Shown: positions 9,854 through 19,103 of the stretch, piece after piece
How the letters are laid out: every line of letters begins with the position of its first letter
Numbering within the stretch: position 1 is the first letter of the stretch
NCBI RefSeq assembly: GCF_000019785.1
Contig: NC_010524.1
Location: 620,001 to 684,000, forward strand
Direction of reading: 5' to 3'
DNA length: 64,000 nt
Origin: Leptothrix cholodnii SP-6
Lineage (GTDB): Bacteria; Pseudomonadota; Gammaproteobacteria; Burkholderiales; Burkholderiaceae_C
Translations under genes and position numbers: made by a program
Notes under the pieces: model-generated
Seen by the model: the letters and a program-made list of their open reading frames with translations, nothing else
Database searches by the model: none
Told to the model about the DNA's origin: nothing

Positions 9854-11161
9854 CTAGATCTCGCCGGCCGGCTCGGCCTTGCCGCGGCGGCTTTCGCCGC
9901 GCAGGAACAGCCGCGACACCACCTCGGCGGTGTGCGCGCGCTGCTGCGTGTCGGCGTTGTGCAGTTCGGCCAGCGCGCCGTGCAGCATCTTCTGCGTCAG
10001 GCCGCGTGACAGCGCCTCGAGCACCTCGTCGACGTCGGCGCCCCGCGCCAGCAGCTTGCGGGCGCGCGCCATCTCGGTGTTGCGCCAGACGTCGGCCTGG
10101 GCCTGCAGCGACTGGATCAGCGGCACGGTCGATCGCTGCGACAGCCAGTGCACGAAGTTCTGCACGCCCGACTCGATGATCGCCTCGGCCTGCGCCACCG
10201 CGGCTTGGCGCTTCTCGCCGGCGCTCTGCACCAGCGCGGACAGGTCGTCGACGGTGTAGAGGTAGACGTCGTCGAGCTGGCCGACCTCGGGCTCGATGTC
10301 GCGTGGCACGGCCAGGTCGACCATGAACATCGGCCGACGGCGGCGCGCCTTGATCGCGCGTTCGACCGCGCCCAGGCCGATCAGCGGCAGGGTGCTGGCG
10401 GTGCAGGAGATCACCGCGTCGAACTCGTGCAGCCGCGCCGGCAGGTCGGCCAGCCGCATGGCCTCGGCACCGAAGTGCGACGCGAGTTTTTCACCCCGTT
10501 CGAGCGTGCGGTTGGCGATCGTCACGTGCCTGGGCGCCTTGGCGACGAAGTGGGTCGCCACCAGTTCGATCATCTCGCCCGCGCCGACGAACAGCACGCG
10601 GATCTTGTGCAGGTCCTCGAACAGCTGGCCGGCCAGCCGCACCGAAGCGGCCGCCATGCTGATCGAGTGCGCGCCGATCTCGGTGGAGGTGCGCACCTCT
10701 TTCGCCACCGAGAACGAGCGCTGGAACAGCTGGTGCAGCGTCGTGCCCAGCGTGCCGGCGGTGTCGGCCTCGCGCACGGCCTGCTTCATCTGGCCGAGGA
10801 TCTGCGGCTCGCCCAGCACCATCGAGTCGAGCCCGGAGGCGACCCGGAAGGCGTGGCGCGCCGCTTCCTGGCGCTCCATCACGTGGGTGTGGCGGCGCAG
10901 GTCGTCGGTGCTGACACCGCCGTGCGCGGCCAGCCAGTCGAGCGCGGGCACCACCAGCTGCGAGGTGCGCGCCGGGTCGGCGGCGATGTAGAGCTCGGTG
11001 CGGTTGCAGGTCGACAGGATCGCCGCCTCGGGCGCGGCGCGGTCGAGCCCGGCGCGCAGGCCCTGCAGCGCCGTCGGAATCTGTTCGAGCGTGAACGCAA
11101 ATCGGCCCCGCAGATCGACGGGGGCCGTGTGGTGGTTCAGGCTGAGGGTGAACACGCTCAT
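9854..11161 (-). CDS. hemA: Glutamyl-tRNA reductase
   Basis: HemA reduces glutamyl-tRNA to glutamate-1-semialdehyde, the first step of C5-pathway tetrapyrrole synthesis. The 435-residue protein starts [19 protein letters not shown]. The catalytic Cys is in [10 protein letters not shown] (about residue 52), the NADPH-binding domain has [15 protein letters not shown] (about 190), and a helical dimerisation domain follows. The longer open frame upstream to 11497 has no homology and was not used. It heads hemA-prfA-prmC and is divergent from a small membrane-protein gene. Confidence 0.96.
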   Translation of the reverse strand: MSVFTLSLNHHTAPVDLRGRFAFTLEQIPTALQGLRAGLDRAAPEAAILSTCNRTELYIAADPARTSQLVVPALDWLAAHGGVSTDDLRRHTHVMERQEAARHAFRVASGLDSMVLGEPQILGQMKQAVREADTAGTLGTTLHQLFQRSFSVAKEVRTSTEIGAHSISMAAASVRLAGQLFEDLHKIRVLFVGAGEMIELVATHFVAKAPRHVTIANRTLERGEKLASHFGAEAMRLADLPARLHEFDAVISCTASTLPLIGLGAVERAIKARRRRPMFMVDLAVPRDIEPEVGQLDDVYLYTVDDLSALVQSAGEKRQAAVAQAEAIIESGVQNFVHWLSQRSTVPLIQSLQAQADVWRNTEMARARKLLARGADVDEVLEALSRGLTQKMLHGALAELHNADTQQRAHTAEVVSRLFLRGESRRGKAEPAGEI

Positions 11162-11291
11162 GACGCGATTGTAAGATTGCACGCTCCCGGGGTGGGCGCC
11201 AGGCCGGCGACCCTGTTGCCCCCGGCGACCGGTTCGGCGCCGCAGGCCCGCCGCAGACCGCACCGACAAACGACGACCGACTGCCGATCCG

Positions 11292-11573
11292 ATGGGTTTT
11301 TTCGACGCGCTGGGCCACCTGTTCAACCTCTTCCTGCCTGCGCTCGGTGTGGCGGCGCTGGCGGCCCTGCTGGCCAAGGCCTTGTGGCGACGCGAGTTGA
11401 AGGGCGTGCCGTTGCAGCGCCTGGCCGCGCACGCCGCGGTTGCGGGCGTGGTGGCCACCTTGGCCGGCCTGATCGTGACGGGCCGCGACGGCCGCATCGG
11501 CAGCTATTTCGCGCTCGTGCTGGCCAATGCACTCGGCCTCTGGTGGGCCGCGTTCGGCCCCGGGCGACGCTGA
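11292..11573 (+). CDS. Small membrane protein, unknown function
   Basis: A 93-residue protein with three probable membrane helices (about residues 10-28, 46-63 and 70-88), separated by a basic loop (RRELKGV) and a short GRDGR turn. I do not recognise a family. It is divergent from hemA across 130 bp and converges on the MBL hydrolase gene. Codon use fits the neighbours, which supports it being a real gene. Confidence 0.6.
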   Translation: MGFFDALGHLFNLFLPALGVAALAALLAKALWRRELKGVPLQRLAAHAAVAGVVATLAGLIVTGRDGRIGSYFALVLANALGLWWAAFGPGRR

Positions 11574-11599
11574 ATCGTCGCGCGGGCGCCGGCAGACGC

Positions 11600-12523
11600 T
11601 CAGGCGTCCAGCACCCAGTCGTCCACCTGCCTGAGCGCGCCGCTCGCCAGCAGCTCGGCCACCAGCTGCTCGCTCCAGTCCGGCAGGCTGCCGCGATCAC
11701 GCGCGGTCTGCTGCGTGCTCGCCATCAACGGCGTGGCCTCGGCCCAGCGCAGCAGATCGGCGTGGCGCTGCCGGCCCACTTCCATCAGGTGGTACTTGAC
11801 CAGCACCTTGGCGGCGTGGCGCGCATGCCGGGCCGGATCGGCGCGGAACGCCGCAAGCCGCTGACGTGCCCGCTGCAGCGCCGTCTTGACATCGCCGAAC
11901 GCCGCGCCGTGCCCCGGTACCACGCGCCGCACCGGCAGACGCTCGATCAGGTCGAGCACCGCAGCCACGTCGTCGAAGGCCGACTCGCCCTCGAGCTCGG
12001 GGAAGACCACGCCGAAGCCGTTTTCCCACAGCGCGTCGGCCGACAGCAGCACGCCCTGTTCGGGCTCGAACAGCATCACCGAATGCGGATCATGGCCGGG
12101 CGCGGCGATCACCTGCCAGATCGCCGATCCCACGGTCAGTGCGGTGCCGGGTTGCAGCACGCCGTGCACCGCAAAGCGCTCGCAACGCTGACCCGTGGGC
12201 TGGTAGCTCAGCGCCGTCTCGTCCCAGGCCCGAGCGGCCTCGGCCTGACCGGGCGGCACCCGGACCGGCACCGCGTGGGCCTGCTGCAGGCGGGCGTTGC
12301 CGCCGCAGTGGTCCGAATGCAGGTGGGTGTTGACCAGCAGGCGCAACGTCTCGCCCTGTCGTGCGTGGTCGACCAGCGCCAGCGTCTGCGCGGCGTGCAC
12401 GCAGTGGCCGCTGTCGACCAGCACCGCGCCTTCGCCCGGGGCGCCGTGCAGCAGGATGTTGTTGGACGACAGCCAGCCGCGCTCCAGCACGGTCAGGCCC
12501 TGCAGGGGTGCGTCGACCGGCAT
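11600..12523 (-). CDS. Metallo-beta-lactamase-fold hydrolase
   Basis: A 307-residue MBL-fold enzyme. The zinc ligands are visible in NTHLHSDHCGG (HxHxDH, about residues 73-78), in APGHDPHSVMLF and in VVPGHGAAFGD. A C-terminal helical region of about 80 residues follows, as in glyoxalase II-like or LACTB2-like members. The start MPVDAPLQGL at 12523 avoids overlap with miaB; an in-frame ATG at 12559 would overlap it by 26 bp. The substrate is unknown. It is probably co-transcribed with miaB. Confidence 0.88.
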   Translation of the reverse strand: MPVDAPLQGLTVLERGWLSSNNILLHGAPGEGAVLVDSGHCVHAAQTLALVDHARQGETLRLLVNTHLHSDHCGGNARLQQAHAVPVRVPPGQAEAARAWDETALSYQPTGQRCERFAVHGVLQPGTALTVGSAIWQVIAAPGHDPHSVMLFEPEQGVLLSADALWENGFGVVFPELEGESAFDDVAAVLDLIERLPVRRVVPGHGAAFGDVKTALQRARQRLAAFRADPARHARHAAKVLVKYHLMEVGRQRHADLLRWAEATPLMASTQQTARDRGSLPDWSEQLVAELLASGALRQVDDWVLDA

Positions 12524-12533
12524 GCGGGGGGCG

Positions 12534-13961
12534 TCAGTCGCGCAGAACCGGCTCGCCACGCAGCGAGTGCGGATAGGCCAGCGTGATGCGGATGTCGATC
12601 ATCCGACCGACCAGCCGCGCCGCGTTCGGGCCGCCGTCGAAGTTGACGATGCGGTTGCACTCGGTGCGGCCCATCAGCTCGTTCGGATCGCGCCGGCTCG
12701 GGCCTTCGACCAGGACGCGCTGCACCGTGCCGACGCGGCGCTCGCTGATGCGGCGCACGTTGTCCTCGATCGTCGCCTGCAACTGCTGCAGGCGCGCGAG
12801 CTTGACCTCGTACGACGTGTCGTCGTGCAGCGCGGCGGCCGGCGTGCCGGGGCGCGGGCTGAAGATGAAGCTGAACGACGCGTCGAAACCGATGTCGTCG
12901 ATCAGCTTCATGGTGCGGGCATGGTCGTCGTCGGTCTCGCCGGGGAAACCGACGATGAAGTCGGTCGACAGGCTGATGTCGGGGCGGATCGCGCGCAGCT
13001 TGCGGATCGTGCTCTTGTATTCGAGCACCGTGTAGCCGCGTTTCATGCCCGACAGGATGCGATCCGAGCCGTGCTGCACCGGCAGGTGCAGGTGATTGAC
13101 CAGCTTGGGCAGGCGGGCGTAGGCCTCGATCAGCGCCGGCGTGAACTCGTTCGGATGGCTGGTGGTGTAGCGGATGCGCTCGATGCCGGGGATCTCGTGC
13201 ACGTATTCGAGCAGCGTGGCGAAGTCGGCGATGTCCGACGTGTCGCCCATCCGGCCGCGGTAGGCGTTGACGTTCTGGCCCAGCAGCGTCACTTCCTTGA
13301 CGCCCTGGTCGGCCAGTCCGGCGACCTCGGTCAGCACCTCGTCGAACGGCCGGCTGAACTCCTCGCCGCGCGTGTAGGGCACGACGCAGTACGAGCAGTA
13401 CTTGCTGCAGCCTTCCATGATCGACACGAACGCCGCCGCACCGTCGACCTTGGCGGGTGGCAGGTGGTCGAACTTCTCGATCTCGGGGAAGCTGATGTCG
13501 ACCTGTGGACGGCCTTGACGGGCGCGCTGCGCCAGCATCTGCGGCAGGCGATGCAGCGTCTGCGGGCCGAACACCACGTCGACATACGGTGCGCGCTCGA
13601 TGATCGCCGCGCCTTCCTGGCTGGCCACGCAGCCGCCCACGCCGATCAGCACGCCGCGGGCCTTGAGGTGCTTGACGCGGCCGAGGTCGCTGAAGACCTT
13701 TTCCTGCGCCTTCTCGCGCACCGAGCAGGTGTTGAACAGGATCAGGTCGGCCTGCTCCGGGTCGTCGGTGGGCGTGTAGCCCTCGGCGGCGGCCATGACG
13801 TCGGACATCTTGTCCGAGTCGTATTCGTTCATCTGGCAGCCGAAGGTGCGGATGTAGACCTTCTTGCCGGATGCGGCGGGCGCCGTGTCGTCGACCACGG
13901 ACGTGGCGGTAGTCGGGGTGGAAGTGAGGGTGGGGGTGTGCATGGAAAGCGCCTCGGACAT
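12534..13961 (-). CDS. miaB: tRNA i6A37 methylthiotransferase
   Basis: A radical-SAM enzyme that turns i6A37 into ms2i6A37 in tRNAs reading UNN codons. The N-terminal UPF0004 domain has its three cluster cysteines in [19 protein letters not shown] and [10 protein letters not shown]. The radical-SAM CxxxCxxC is in [16 protein letters not shown], and a TRAM domain follows ([12 protein letters not shown]). MSEALSM at 13961 was taken as the start. The internal Met at 13943 has a better Shine-Dalgarno (GAGG) and may be the true one. It lies downstream of tRNA-Met on the same strand, with a terminator between them. Confidence 0.95.
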   Translation of the reverse strand: MSEALSMHTPTLTSTPTTATSVVDDTAPAASGKKVYIRTFGCQMNEYDSDKMSDVMAAAEGYTPTDDPEQADLILFNTCSVREKAQEKVFSDLGRVKHLKARGVLIGVGGCVASQEGAAIIERAPYVDVVFGPQTLHRLPQMLAQRARQGRPQVDISFPEIEKFDHLPPAKVDGAAAFVSIMEGCSKYCSYCVVPYTRGEEFSRPFDEVLTEVAGLADQGVKEVTLLGQNVNAYRGRMGDTSDIADFATLLEYVHEIPGIERIRYTTSHPNEFTPALIEAYARLPKLVNHLHLPVQHGSDRILSGMKRGYTVLEYKSTIRKLRAIRPDISLSTDFIVGFPGETDDDHARTMKLIDDIGFDASFSFIFSPRPGTPAAALHDDTSYEVKLARLQQLQATIEDNVRRISERRVGTVQRVLVEGPSRRDPNELMGRTECNRIVNFDGGPNAARLVGRMIDIRITLAYPHSLRGEPVLRD

Positions 13962-14009
13962 GGTGTAGAGCCAGCGGCTGCGCAGGGCAGGGATCAGAAC
14001 GGACGATAC

Positions 14010-14044
14010 AAAGAAAAACGGCCCGAGGTGGAGACCTCGGGCCG
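14010..14044 (-). terminator. Intrinsic terminator after tRNA-Met
   Basis: On the minus strand, CGGCCCGAGGT pairs with ACCTCGGGCCG around a CTCC loop and is followed by TTTTTCTTT. It sits 17 bp after the tRNA 3' end and ends the tRNA transcript before miaB, so miaB needs readthrough or its own promoter in the following 50 bp. Confidence 0.85.
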
Positions 14045-14060
14045 GCTTCATGTTGTTGTT

Positions 14061-14137
<77 letters not shown>

Positions 14138-14346
14138 AACAGCCCGCTAGTATATACAAAAATTTCCTCCGCGCCAGTGCCCATTGCGAAATCGATGAAA
14201 TCTTGATGCCGGCGGGCGTCAGGCCTGGCTGGCTACCATCCGCACAGACTGGCGAAAGTCCGCTGTGGCCACCCTTCGGGATGCCGCATCGGCACGCGGC
14301 TTGCGTCGCCGACTGTCCTCCGAATCAACTCGAACCACCACACACC
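14138..14346. other. Intergenic region, tRNA-Met / ureG
   Basis: This 209-bp gap is divergent between tRNA-Met and ureG. The minus-strand -10 (TATACT at 14149-14154) belongs to the tRNA. An AT-rich patch (14151-14166) precedes ordinary GC-rich sequence. I see no other urease gene fragment and no Shine-Dalgarno in the 20 nt ahead of the ureG ATG, and I could not assign a riboswitch. Confidence 0.5.
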
Positions 14347-14991
14347 ATGAGTCAACTGCACGCTGTTCCCGGCCGCACCAAGAAACTGCCTCCCTTGCGC
14401 GTGGGCGTCGGCGGGCCGGTCGGTTCGGGCAAGACCACCCTGGTCGAGATGCTCTGCAAGACGATGCGCGAGCGCTGGGATCTGGTGGTCGTCACCAACG
14501 ACATCTACACCAAGGAAGACCAGCGCCTGCTGACGGTGGCCGGTGCGCTCGAGCCCGAACGCATCATCGGCGTCGAAACCGGCGGCTGCCCGCACACCGC
14601 GATCCGCGAGGACGCGTCGATCAACCTCGAGGCGGTGGACCGCATGCTTGAGAAATTCCCGAACGCCGACATCGTCTTCATCGAGTCGGGCGGCGACAAC
14701 CTGGCGGCGACCTTCAGCCCCGAGCTGAGCGACCTGACGATCTACGTGATCGATGTTGCCGCCGGCGAGAAGATCCCGCGCAAGGGCGGGCCTGGCATCA
14801 CCAAGAGCGACCTGTTCGTCATCAACAAGACCGACCTCGCGCCGCACGTGGGCGCGGACCTGTCGGTGATGGAGGCCGACACGAGGCGCATGCGGCCGAA
14901 CCGCCCGTTCGTGATGAGCAATCTCAAGACCCGTCAGGGCCTCGACGAGGTGATCCGATTCATCGAGACCAAGGGCCTGCTGGTCGGTTGA
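14347..14991 (+). CDS. ureG: Urease accessory GTPase UreG
   Basis: UreG is the SIMIBI-class GTPase that, with UreD, UreF and UreE, loads nickel into urease. The 214-residue protein has the P-loop GPVGSGKT (residues 23-30), [16 protein letters not shown] with the metal-binding Cys-Pro-His, [15 protein letters not shown] and [10 protein letters not shown]. No ureABC, D, E or F lies within the window on either side, although ureG usually ends a ureDABCEFG operon. Here it follows a tRNA gene and is followed by the convergent bfd. The protein looks intact. Confidence 0.93.
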   Translation: MSQLHAVPGRTKKLPPLRVGVGGPVGSGKTTLVEMLCKTMRERWDLVVVTNDIYTKEDQRLLTVAGALEPERIIGVETGGCPHTAIREDASINLEAVDRMLEKFPNADIVFIESGGDNLAATFSPELSDLTIYVIDVAAGEKIPRKGGPGITKSDLFVINKTDLAPHVGADLSVMEADTRRMRPNRPFVMSNLKTRQGLDEVIRFIETKGLLVG

Positions 14992-14997
14992 TCGGCC

Positions 14998-15207
14998 TCA
15001 GCCGTGCGCCGGCGCGGTCGACCCGAGCTTGCCGTCGGCCGTCTGGCAGGCCGCGTCGAAGACCTCGCGGGCGCAGTCGTGGCAGCAGCCGCAGCACGAT
15101 GCCGCGCTGGTCTGATCCTTGAGCACCTCGAAATCGCGAACGCCGTGCACCTGCACGGCATGACGGATGTCGCGGTCGCTGACGCGGTTGCAGAGGCAGA
15201 CGATCAT
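14998..15207 (-). CDS. bfd: Bacterioferritin-associated ferredoxin
   Basis: A 69-residue BFD-like [2Fe-2S] protein. The cluster cysteines are in IVCLCNRVSD (CxC) and ASCCGCCHDCA near residues 37-45. Bfd docks on bacterioferritin and reduces its ferric core so that iron is released. The upstream Fur-like box and the nearby bfr gene support this role. The ATG is at 15207. Confidence 0.92.
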   Translation of the reverse strand: MIVCLCNRVSDRDIRHAVQVHGVRDFEVLKDQTSAASCCGCCHDCAREVFDAACQTADGKLGSTAPAHG

Positions 15208-15260
15208 GGTCGGTGGCGTTCGGAAGTGGGTTTGAACAAGCGCAGCGTCAGCTTAATCTA

Positions 15261-15280
15261 AACAAGAATCTTTCTCAATT
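15261..15280 (-). promoter_or_regulatory. Putative Fur box for bfd
   Basis: Read on the minus strand, AATTGAGAAAGATTCTTGTT resembles the AATGAGAATNATTCTCATT form of the Fur site and lies 54-73 nt upstream of the bfd ATG. The match is imperfect on the right arm. Fur control of bfd (on when iron is scarce) is established in other proteobacteria; here it is inferred. Confidence 0.5.
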
Positions 15281-15287
15281 GCCGGGC

Positions 15288-15311
15288 AAAAAATGGGGGC
15301 ATGCCGCCCCC
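15288..15311 (-). terminator. Intrinsic terminator after bfr
   Basis: On the minus strand, GGGGGC and GCCCCC form a stem around GGCAT and are followed by ATTTTTTG. It lies 30 bp past the bfr stop, directly before the bfd promoter region, and separates the two iron genes. Confidence 0.85.
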
Positions 15312-15340
15312 GTTCGTGTGCTGCCCGGCTCGGCAGCGTG

Positions 15341-15817
15341 TCAGCTGGCCGAACCCACCTGCGACTGCAGCCAGTTCTGCTCTCCGAGCTGAGCCACCAG
15401 CTCGATCTGGGTTTCCAGGTGATCGATGTGATCCTCGGTGTCGTCGAGGATCTCGACCAGGATCTCGCGCGAGACGAAATCGCGCACGCTCTCGCAGTGG
15501 GCGATGGCGTCTTTCAGCAGCGGGTGCGAGGCCATCTCGATCTTCAGGTCGCAGTGCAGCGTCTCGACCGCGTTCTCGCCGATGTAGAGCTTGCCCAGGT
15601 CCTGCAGATTGGGCAGGCCTTCGAGCATCAGCACCCGCTCGATCAGCTTGTCGGCGTGTTTCATCTCCTCGATCGACTCTTCGTACTCGTGCTTGGCGAG
15701 CTTCTCCAGGCCCCAGTTCTTCAGCATGCGGGCGTGCAGGAAGTACTGGTTGATCGCGGTGAGTTCGTTCTTGAGCTGTGCGTTGAGGAATTCGATGACC
15801 TTGGCGTCGCCTTGCAT
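15341..15817 (-). CDS. bfr: Bacterioferritin
   Basis: A 158-residue ferritin-like cage subunit that oxidises and stores iron and binds haem at the dimer interface. It starts [20 protein letters not shown]. The diiron ligands lie in [13 protein letters not shown] (Glu18), [15 protein letters not shown] (Glu51, His54), LHCDLKIE (Glu94) and [13 protein letters not shown] (Glu127, His130), all by family numbering. Met52 of the haem site is present as EEMKH. GGAG sits about 6 nt before the ATG. In-frame sequence upstream (to 15943) is not homologous. Confidence 0.96.
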   Translation of the reverse strand: MQGDAKVIEFLNAQLKNELTAINQYFLHARMLKNWGLEKLAKHEYEESIEEMKHADKLIERVLMLEGLPNLQDLGKLYIGENAVETLHCDLKIEMASHPLLKDAIAHCESVRDFVSREILVEILDDTEDHIDHLETQIELVAQLGEQNWLQSQVGSAS

Positions 15818-15884
15818 GGCGCACTCCTTCGCGGGTTGAGAAGAGGGCTTCCGAGAAGCAGCAACCGCACCGAGACAGCGTGTC

Positions 15885-16907
15885 TCAGTGGAGCTGCGGC
15901 AGGTTGCGCAGCGCCTTGACGGCGCCTTCGCCCACGGCGGCACCGAATCGCTTGGCCAGCCGTTCGGCCACGTTCTCGTGCGGCGTGTAGTCGATCACTT
16001 CCTCGGCCTTGACGATCTCGCGGGCCACGAACTCGAGGTTGCCGAAACCGTCCGCCAGGCCCTGCCGGACCGCTTCCTCGCCGCTCCAGAACAGCCCGGA
16101 GAAGGTTTCGGGGGTCTCTTTCAACCGTTCGCCGCGGCCATCCTTGACGACCTTGATGAACTGCTGGTGGATCTGGTCGAGCATGGACTGGGCGAAGGCG
16201 CGCTGCGATTCGGACAGCGGCGAGAACGGATCGAGCATGCCCTTGTTGCTGCCGGCGGTGATCATGCGGCGTTCGACGCCGAGCTTTTCCATCAGGCTGG
16301 TGAAACCGAAACCGTCCATCAGCACGCCGATCGAGCCGACGATCGACGCCTTGTCGACATAGATCGAGTCGGCCGCCACCGCCACGTAATAGGCCCCCGA
16401 GGCGCAGCTCTCCTCGACCACGGCGTAGACCTCCTTGTCGTGCTTGGCCTTCAGGCGCAGGATTTCGTCGTGGATGATGCCGGCCTGCACCGGGCTGCCG
16501 CCCGGCGAGTTGATGCGGATCACCACCGCCTGCGCGCCGCTGTCCTCGAAGGCGCTGCGCAGGCCCGACAGCAGCACGTCGGCGCTGGCTTCGGTGTCGA
16601 CGGCGATCTCGCCGCGCAGTTCGACCAGGGCGGTGTGCGGGCCGTTGGGCGCGCTGGCGTGGTTGTTCTGCGTCAGCAGGCCCCAGGCCACCAGGGCGAA
16701 CAGCAGCAGCCAGCCCAGGCGCAGCGTCAGGCTCCAGCGCCTGGCGTTGCGGCGCTCGCGGATGTACTCGTGGGCAAACTGCTCGAGCACGGTGTCGGTG
16801 GCGCTGCGTGCGCTCGGGGCCGCAGGGGCCACGCTCGGCGCGGCAGGGCGGGACGCCTCGGGCACCGGTGTGGCGGGCGAGGTCGGGGTGTCGTCTTCGG
16901 AGCTCAT
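15885..16907 (-). CDS. sppA: S49-family signal peptide peptidase
   Basis: A membrane-anchored peptidase of 340 residues that degrades cleaved signal peptides. A Pro/Ala/Ser-rich cytoplasmic N-terminus of about 55 residues precedes one membrane helix ([17 protein letters not shown], about 64-80). The Ser-Lys dyad is visible in [11 protein letters not shown] and [13 protein letters not shown], and INSPGGSP is also conserved. It is the short, single-domain form. It follows the Rieske gene on the same strand after 52 bp. Confidence 0.92.
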   Translation of the reverse strand: MSSEDDTPTSPATPVPEASRPAAPSVAPAAPSARSATDTVLEQFAHEYIRERRNARRWSLTLRLGWLLLFALVAWGLLTQNNHASAPNGPHTALVELRGEIAVDTEASADVLLSGLRSAFEDSGAQAVVIRINSPGGSPVQAGIIHDEILRLKAKHDKEVYAVVEESCASGAYYVAVAADSIYVDKASIVGSIGVLMDGFGFTSLMEKLGVERRMITAGSNKGMLDPFSPLSESQRAFAQSMLDQIHQQFIKVVKDGRGERLKETPETFSGLFWSGEEAVRQGLADGFGNLEFVAREIVKAEEVIDYTPHENVAERLAKRFGAAVGEGAVKALRNLPQLH

Positions 16908-16959
16908 GTCGGGAGGGTGAGGGTGGCGCAGACGGGAGATCGCACTTCAGTCGCTGGGT

Positions 16960-17340
16960 TCAGTCGCAGAAGGCCGGCGCCAAGTCTTCGCGAGGATACC
17001 AATACACCCTGCCGTCACGCTCTTGCACCTGCAGCGGCTTGAGCGAGCGTCCGGCACACGGCCCGGCCACGCAGTAGCCGGTGCGCGGGTCGTAGGTGGC
17101 GCCGTGGATCGAGCAGATGATCCATTCGCGCGGGCCGTCGAGAAACTCGCCTTCTTTCCAGTCCAGCTCGGTGGGCACGTGGGCGCAGCGGTTCAGGTAG
17201 CCGACCACCCGACCCTCGAAACGCAGCACGAAACCGCGCACCGGCTTGCCGTATTCGAGCAGGTCGAAGACATGGGCCTTGCCGCTTTCGGCCAGGGCGT
17301 CGGAGGGGCAGAGATCCTGTGCGGGCGGGACGGGGCTCAT
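16960..17340 (-). CDS. Rieske [2Fe-2S] protein
   Basis: A 126-residue soluble Rieske-fold protein with cluster ligands in NRCAHVPTELDW (CxH) and IICSIHGATYDP (CxxH). It also has GYCVAGPCAGRSL, which makes the usual ferredoxin-type C-terminal loop. Its electron-transfer partner is unknown. The start MSPVPPAQ at 17340 was chosen because the longer frame overlaps the HAD gene. It sits in a minus-strand string (rluC, HAD, Rieske, sppA) that is common in Burkholderiales. Confidence 0.9.
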   Translation of the reverse strand: MSPVPPAQDLCPSDALAESGKAHVFDLLEYGKPVRGFVLRFEGRVVGYLNRCAHVPTELDWKEGEFLDGPREWIICSIHGATYDPRTGYCVAGPCAGRSLKPLQVQERDGRVYWYPREDLAPAFCD

Positions 17341-17380
17341 GGTCGTCGGTGTGCGTGGGCGATCGGGGTGGCGCAGCGCA

Positions 17381-18040
17381 TCAGCCGTGCTGCAGCAGCC
17401 AGCTGCGCAGTTCGGCCACGCTGTGGGCGACGTGGCGCGGCGCGTGTTCGTGCAGCTGCTCGATCTCGTGTGCGCCGTAGGAGACCGCGACGCTGGCGGC
17501 GCCGGCATTGCTGGCGAGCTGCAGGTCGTGGGTGGTGTCGCCGATCATCAGCGTCCGCTCGGGTTCAACCCCCAGCTCGGCCATCAGCTCCTGCAGCATC
17601 TGGGGATGCGGCTTGGAGCGGGTTTCGTCGGCGGTGCGGGTGGCGTCGAAGTAGCGGTTCAGGGCGGAAATCTGCAGCGCCTCGTCGAGCCCGCGGCGGC
17701 TCTTGCCGGTGGCCACCGCGAGGCTGTGCTGGCGCTCGCGCAGCGCCTCCAGCAGCTCGGGCACGCCGTCGAACAGCGTGATGGCGTGCTGGTCCTTGAA
17801 GTAGTGGTGGCGGTAGCGCTGCACCAGTTCGGGATAGCGTTCCTCGGCGAGCCCCGGCACGGCGTGCTGCAGCGCTTCCTGCAGGCCCAGGCCGATCACG
17901 TAGGCGGCGTCCTGATCCGACGGTGTGGCCACGCCCAGATCCCGGCTGGCGGCCTGGATGCTGCGCACGATCAGTGCGGTGGAGTCGAAGAGGGTGCCGT
18001 CCCAATCGAACACGATCAGGTCGTACTGGCGTCGGCGCAT
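17381..18040 (-). CDS. HAD-IA hydrolase, phosphoglycolate phosphatase-like
   Basis: A 219-residue haloacid-dehalogenase phosphatase. Motif I is DWDGTLFDS (nucleophile Asp about residue 11), motif II lies in AVATGKSRRGLDE, motif III in SKPHPQML and motif IV in MIGDTTHDLQLA. The helical cap between motifs I and II is of the Gph/PGMB type. The exact substrate cannot be told from sequence. It lies 19 bp after the rluC stop and is probably co-transcribed. Confidence 0.9.
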   Translation of the reverse strand: MRRRQYDLIVFDWDGTLFDSTALIVRSIQAASRDLGVATPSDQDAAYVIGLGLQEALQHAVPGLAEERYPELVQRYRHHYFKDQHAITLFDGVPELLEALRERQHSLAVATGKSRRGLDEALQISALNRYFDATRTADETRSKPHPQMLQELMAELGVEPERTLMIGDTTHDLQLASNAGAASVAVSYGAHEIEQLHEHAPRHVAHSVAELRSWLLQHG

Positions 18041-18059
18041 GGCGGTGGTGGGTTGGGGT

Positions 18060-19046
18060 TCAGAACGAGTCCAACAGTGTCGCGCACTCGGCGGGCAGCG
18101 CCGCCTCGAGCTCGATCCGTTCCCCGCTGGCCGGATGGTCAAACGCCAGCCGGCGCGCGTGCAGGAACATGCGCTCGAAGCGGCAGCCCGCCACCGCCTC
18201 GCCGCGCGCCATCGCCTTGTTGAGCGCGAAGTCGCCGTACTTGTCGTCGCCGACGATCGGGTGGCCGGCCTGCTGCAGGTGCACGCGGATCTGGTGCGTG
18301 CGCCCGGTCTTGATGGTGACGTCGAGCAGGGTGTAGCCGTCGAAGCGTTTCAGCACCTGCACCAGCGAGATCGAGCGCCGGCCGTCGGGGTGGTCGGCCG
18401 CCACCGCGCGCACGCGGCGTTCGCCGCCGGCGTCGGTGTACTTGTGCAGCGCCACGTCGATCACCTTCTTGTTCTCCGGCCAGTCGCCGATGACCAGGGC
18501 TGCGTAGGTCTTGCCGGTGTCGCGCTGGCGGAACTGATCCTGCAGCGCCGTCAGCGCGCTGCGTTTCTTGGCCACCAGCAAGATGCCGGAGGTCTCCTTG
18601 TCGAGCCGGTGCACCAGTTCCAGAAAACGCGCCTGCGGCCGCGCGCGCCGCAGTTGCTCGATCACGCCGAAGCTCACGCCCGAGCCGCCGTGCACCGCCA
18701 CGCCGGCCGGCTTGGCGATCGCCAGCAGGTGCTCGTCTTCGAGCAGGATCGGGAACTCGCGCGGCGGCACGGTCGATTCGGCCGGATCGGGCCGTTCGGA
18801 CAGACGCAGCGGCGGCACCCGCACGTCGTCGCCGATCGCCAGCCGGGTGTCTGCGCCGGCGCGGCCCTTGTTGACCCGCACTTCGCCGCTGCGGATGATC
18901 CGGTAGACCAGCGTCTTGGGCGCGCCCTTGAGTTCGCGCATCAGGAAATTGTCGAGCCGCTGCCCGGCGCCGGCCTCGTCGACCTGGAAATGGCGCACCT
19001 GGGGCGAGGCGGTGGCGACCACCGACACAGGCGTTGACGCCGGCAC
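18060..19046 (-). CDS. rluC: 23S rRNA pseudouridine synthase RluC
   Basis: RluC makes pseudouridines 955, 2504 and 2580 of 23S rRNA. An S4-like domain (EAGAGQRLDNFLMRELKG, about residues 22-75) precedes the RluA-type catalytic domain, with the catalytic Asp in VHRLDKETSG and the later KTGRTHQIRVHL. No ATG lies near the expected N-terminus. GTG at 19046 gives a length like E. coli RluC (328 residues); GTGs at 19106 and 19109 are alternatives, so the start is uncertain. It is divergent from rne, as in E. coli. Confidence 0.9.
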   Translation of the reverse strand: MPASTPVSVVATASPQVRHFQVDEAGAGQRLDNFLMRELKGAPKTLVYRIIRSGEVRVNKGRAGADTRLAIGDDVRVPPLRLSERPDPAESTVPPREFPILLEDEHLLAIAKPAGVAVHGGSGVSFGVIEQLRRARPQARFLELVHRLDKETSGILLVAKKRSALTALQDQFRQRDTGKTYAALVIGDWPENKKVIDVALHKYTDAGGERRVRAVAADHPDGRRSISLVQVLKRFDGYTLLDVTIKTGRTHQIRVHLQQAGHPIVGDDKYGDFALNKAMARGEAVAGCRFERMFLHARRLAFDHPASGERIELEAALPAECATLLDSF

Positions 19047-19091
19047 TTTGTCGGCTGTTTTTCTGCCGCCGGCCGGCCTGGCCTTTACCCC

Positions 19092-19097
19092 TATAAT
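19092..19097 (+). promoter_or_regulatory. Candidate -10 box of the rne promoter
   Basis: A perfect TATAAT lies between the divergent rluC and rne genes. No convincing -35 sits 16-18 bp upstream. Transcription starting near 19104 would give rne a leader of about 780 nt; the E. coli rne leader is also long (about 360 nt) and mediates autoregulation. Confidence 0.5.
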
Positions 19098-19103
19098 CCT
19101 TTG

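Noticed and set aside
10148..12586. 812-codon plus-strand open frame
   Set aside because: It is antisense to hemA and the MBL gene; high-GC codon bias keeps the opposite frame open.
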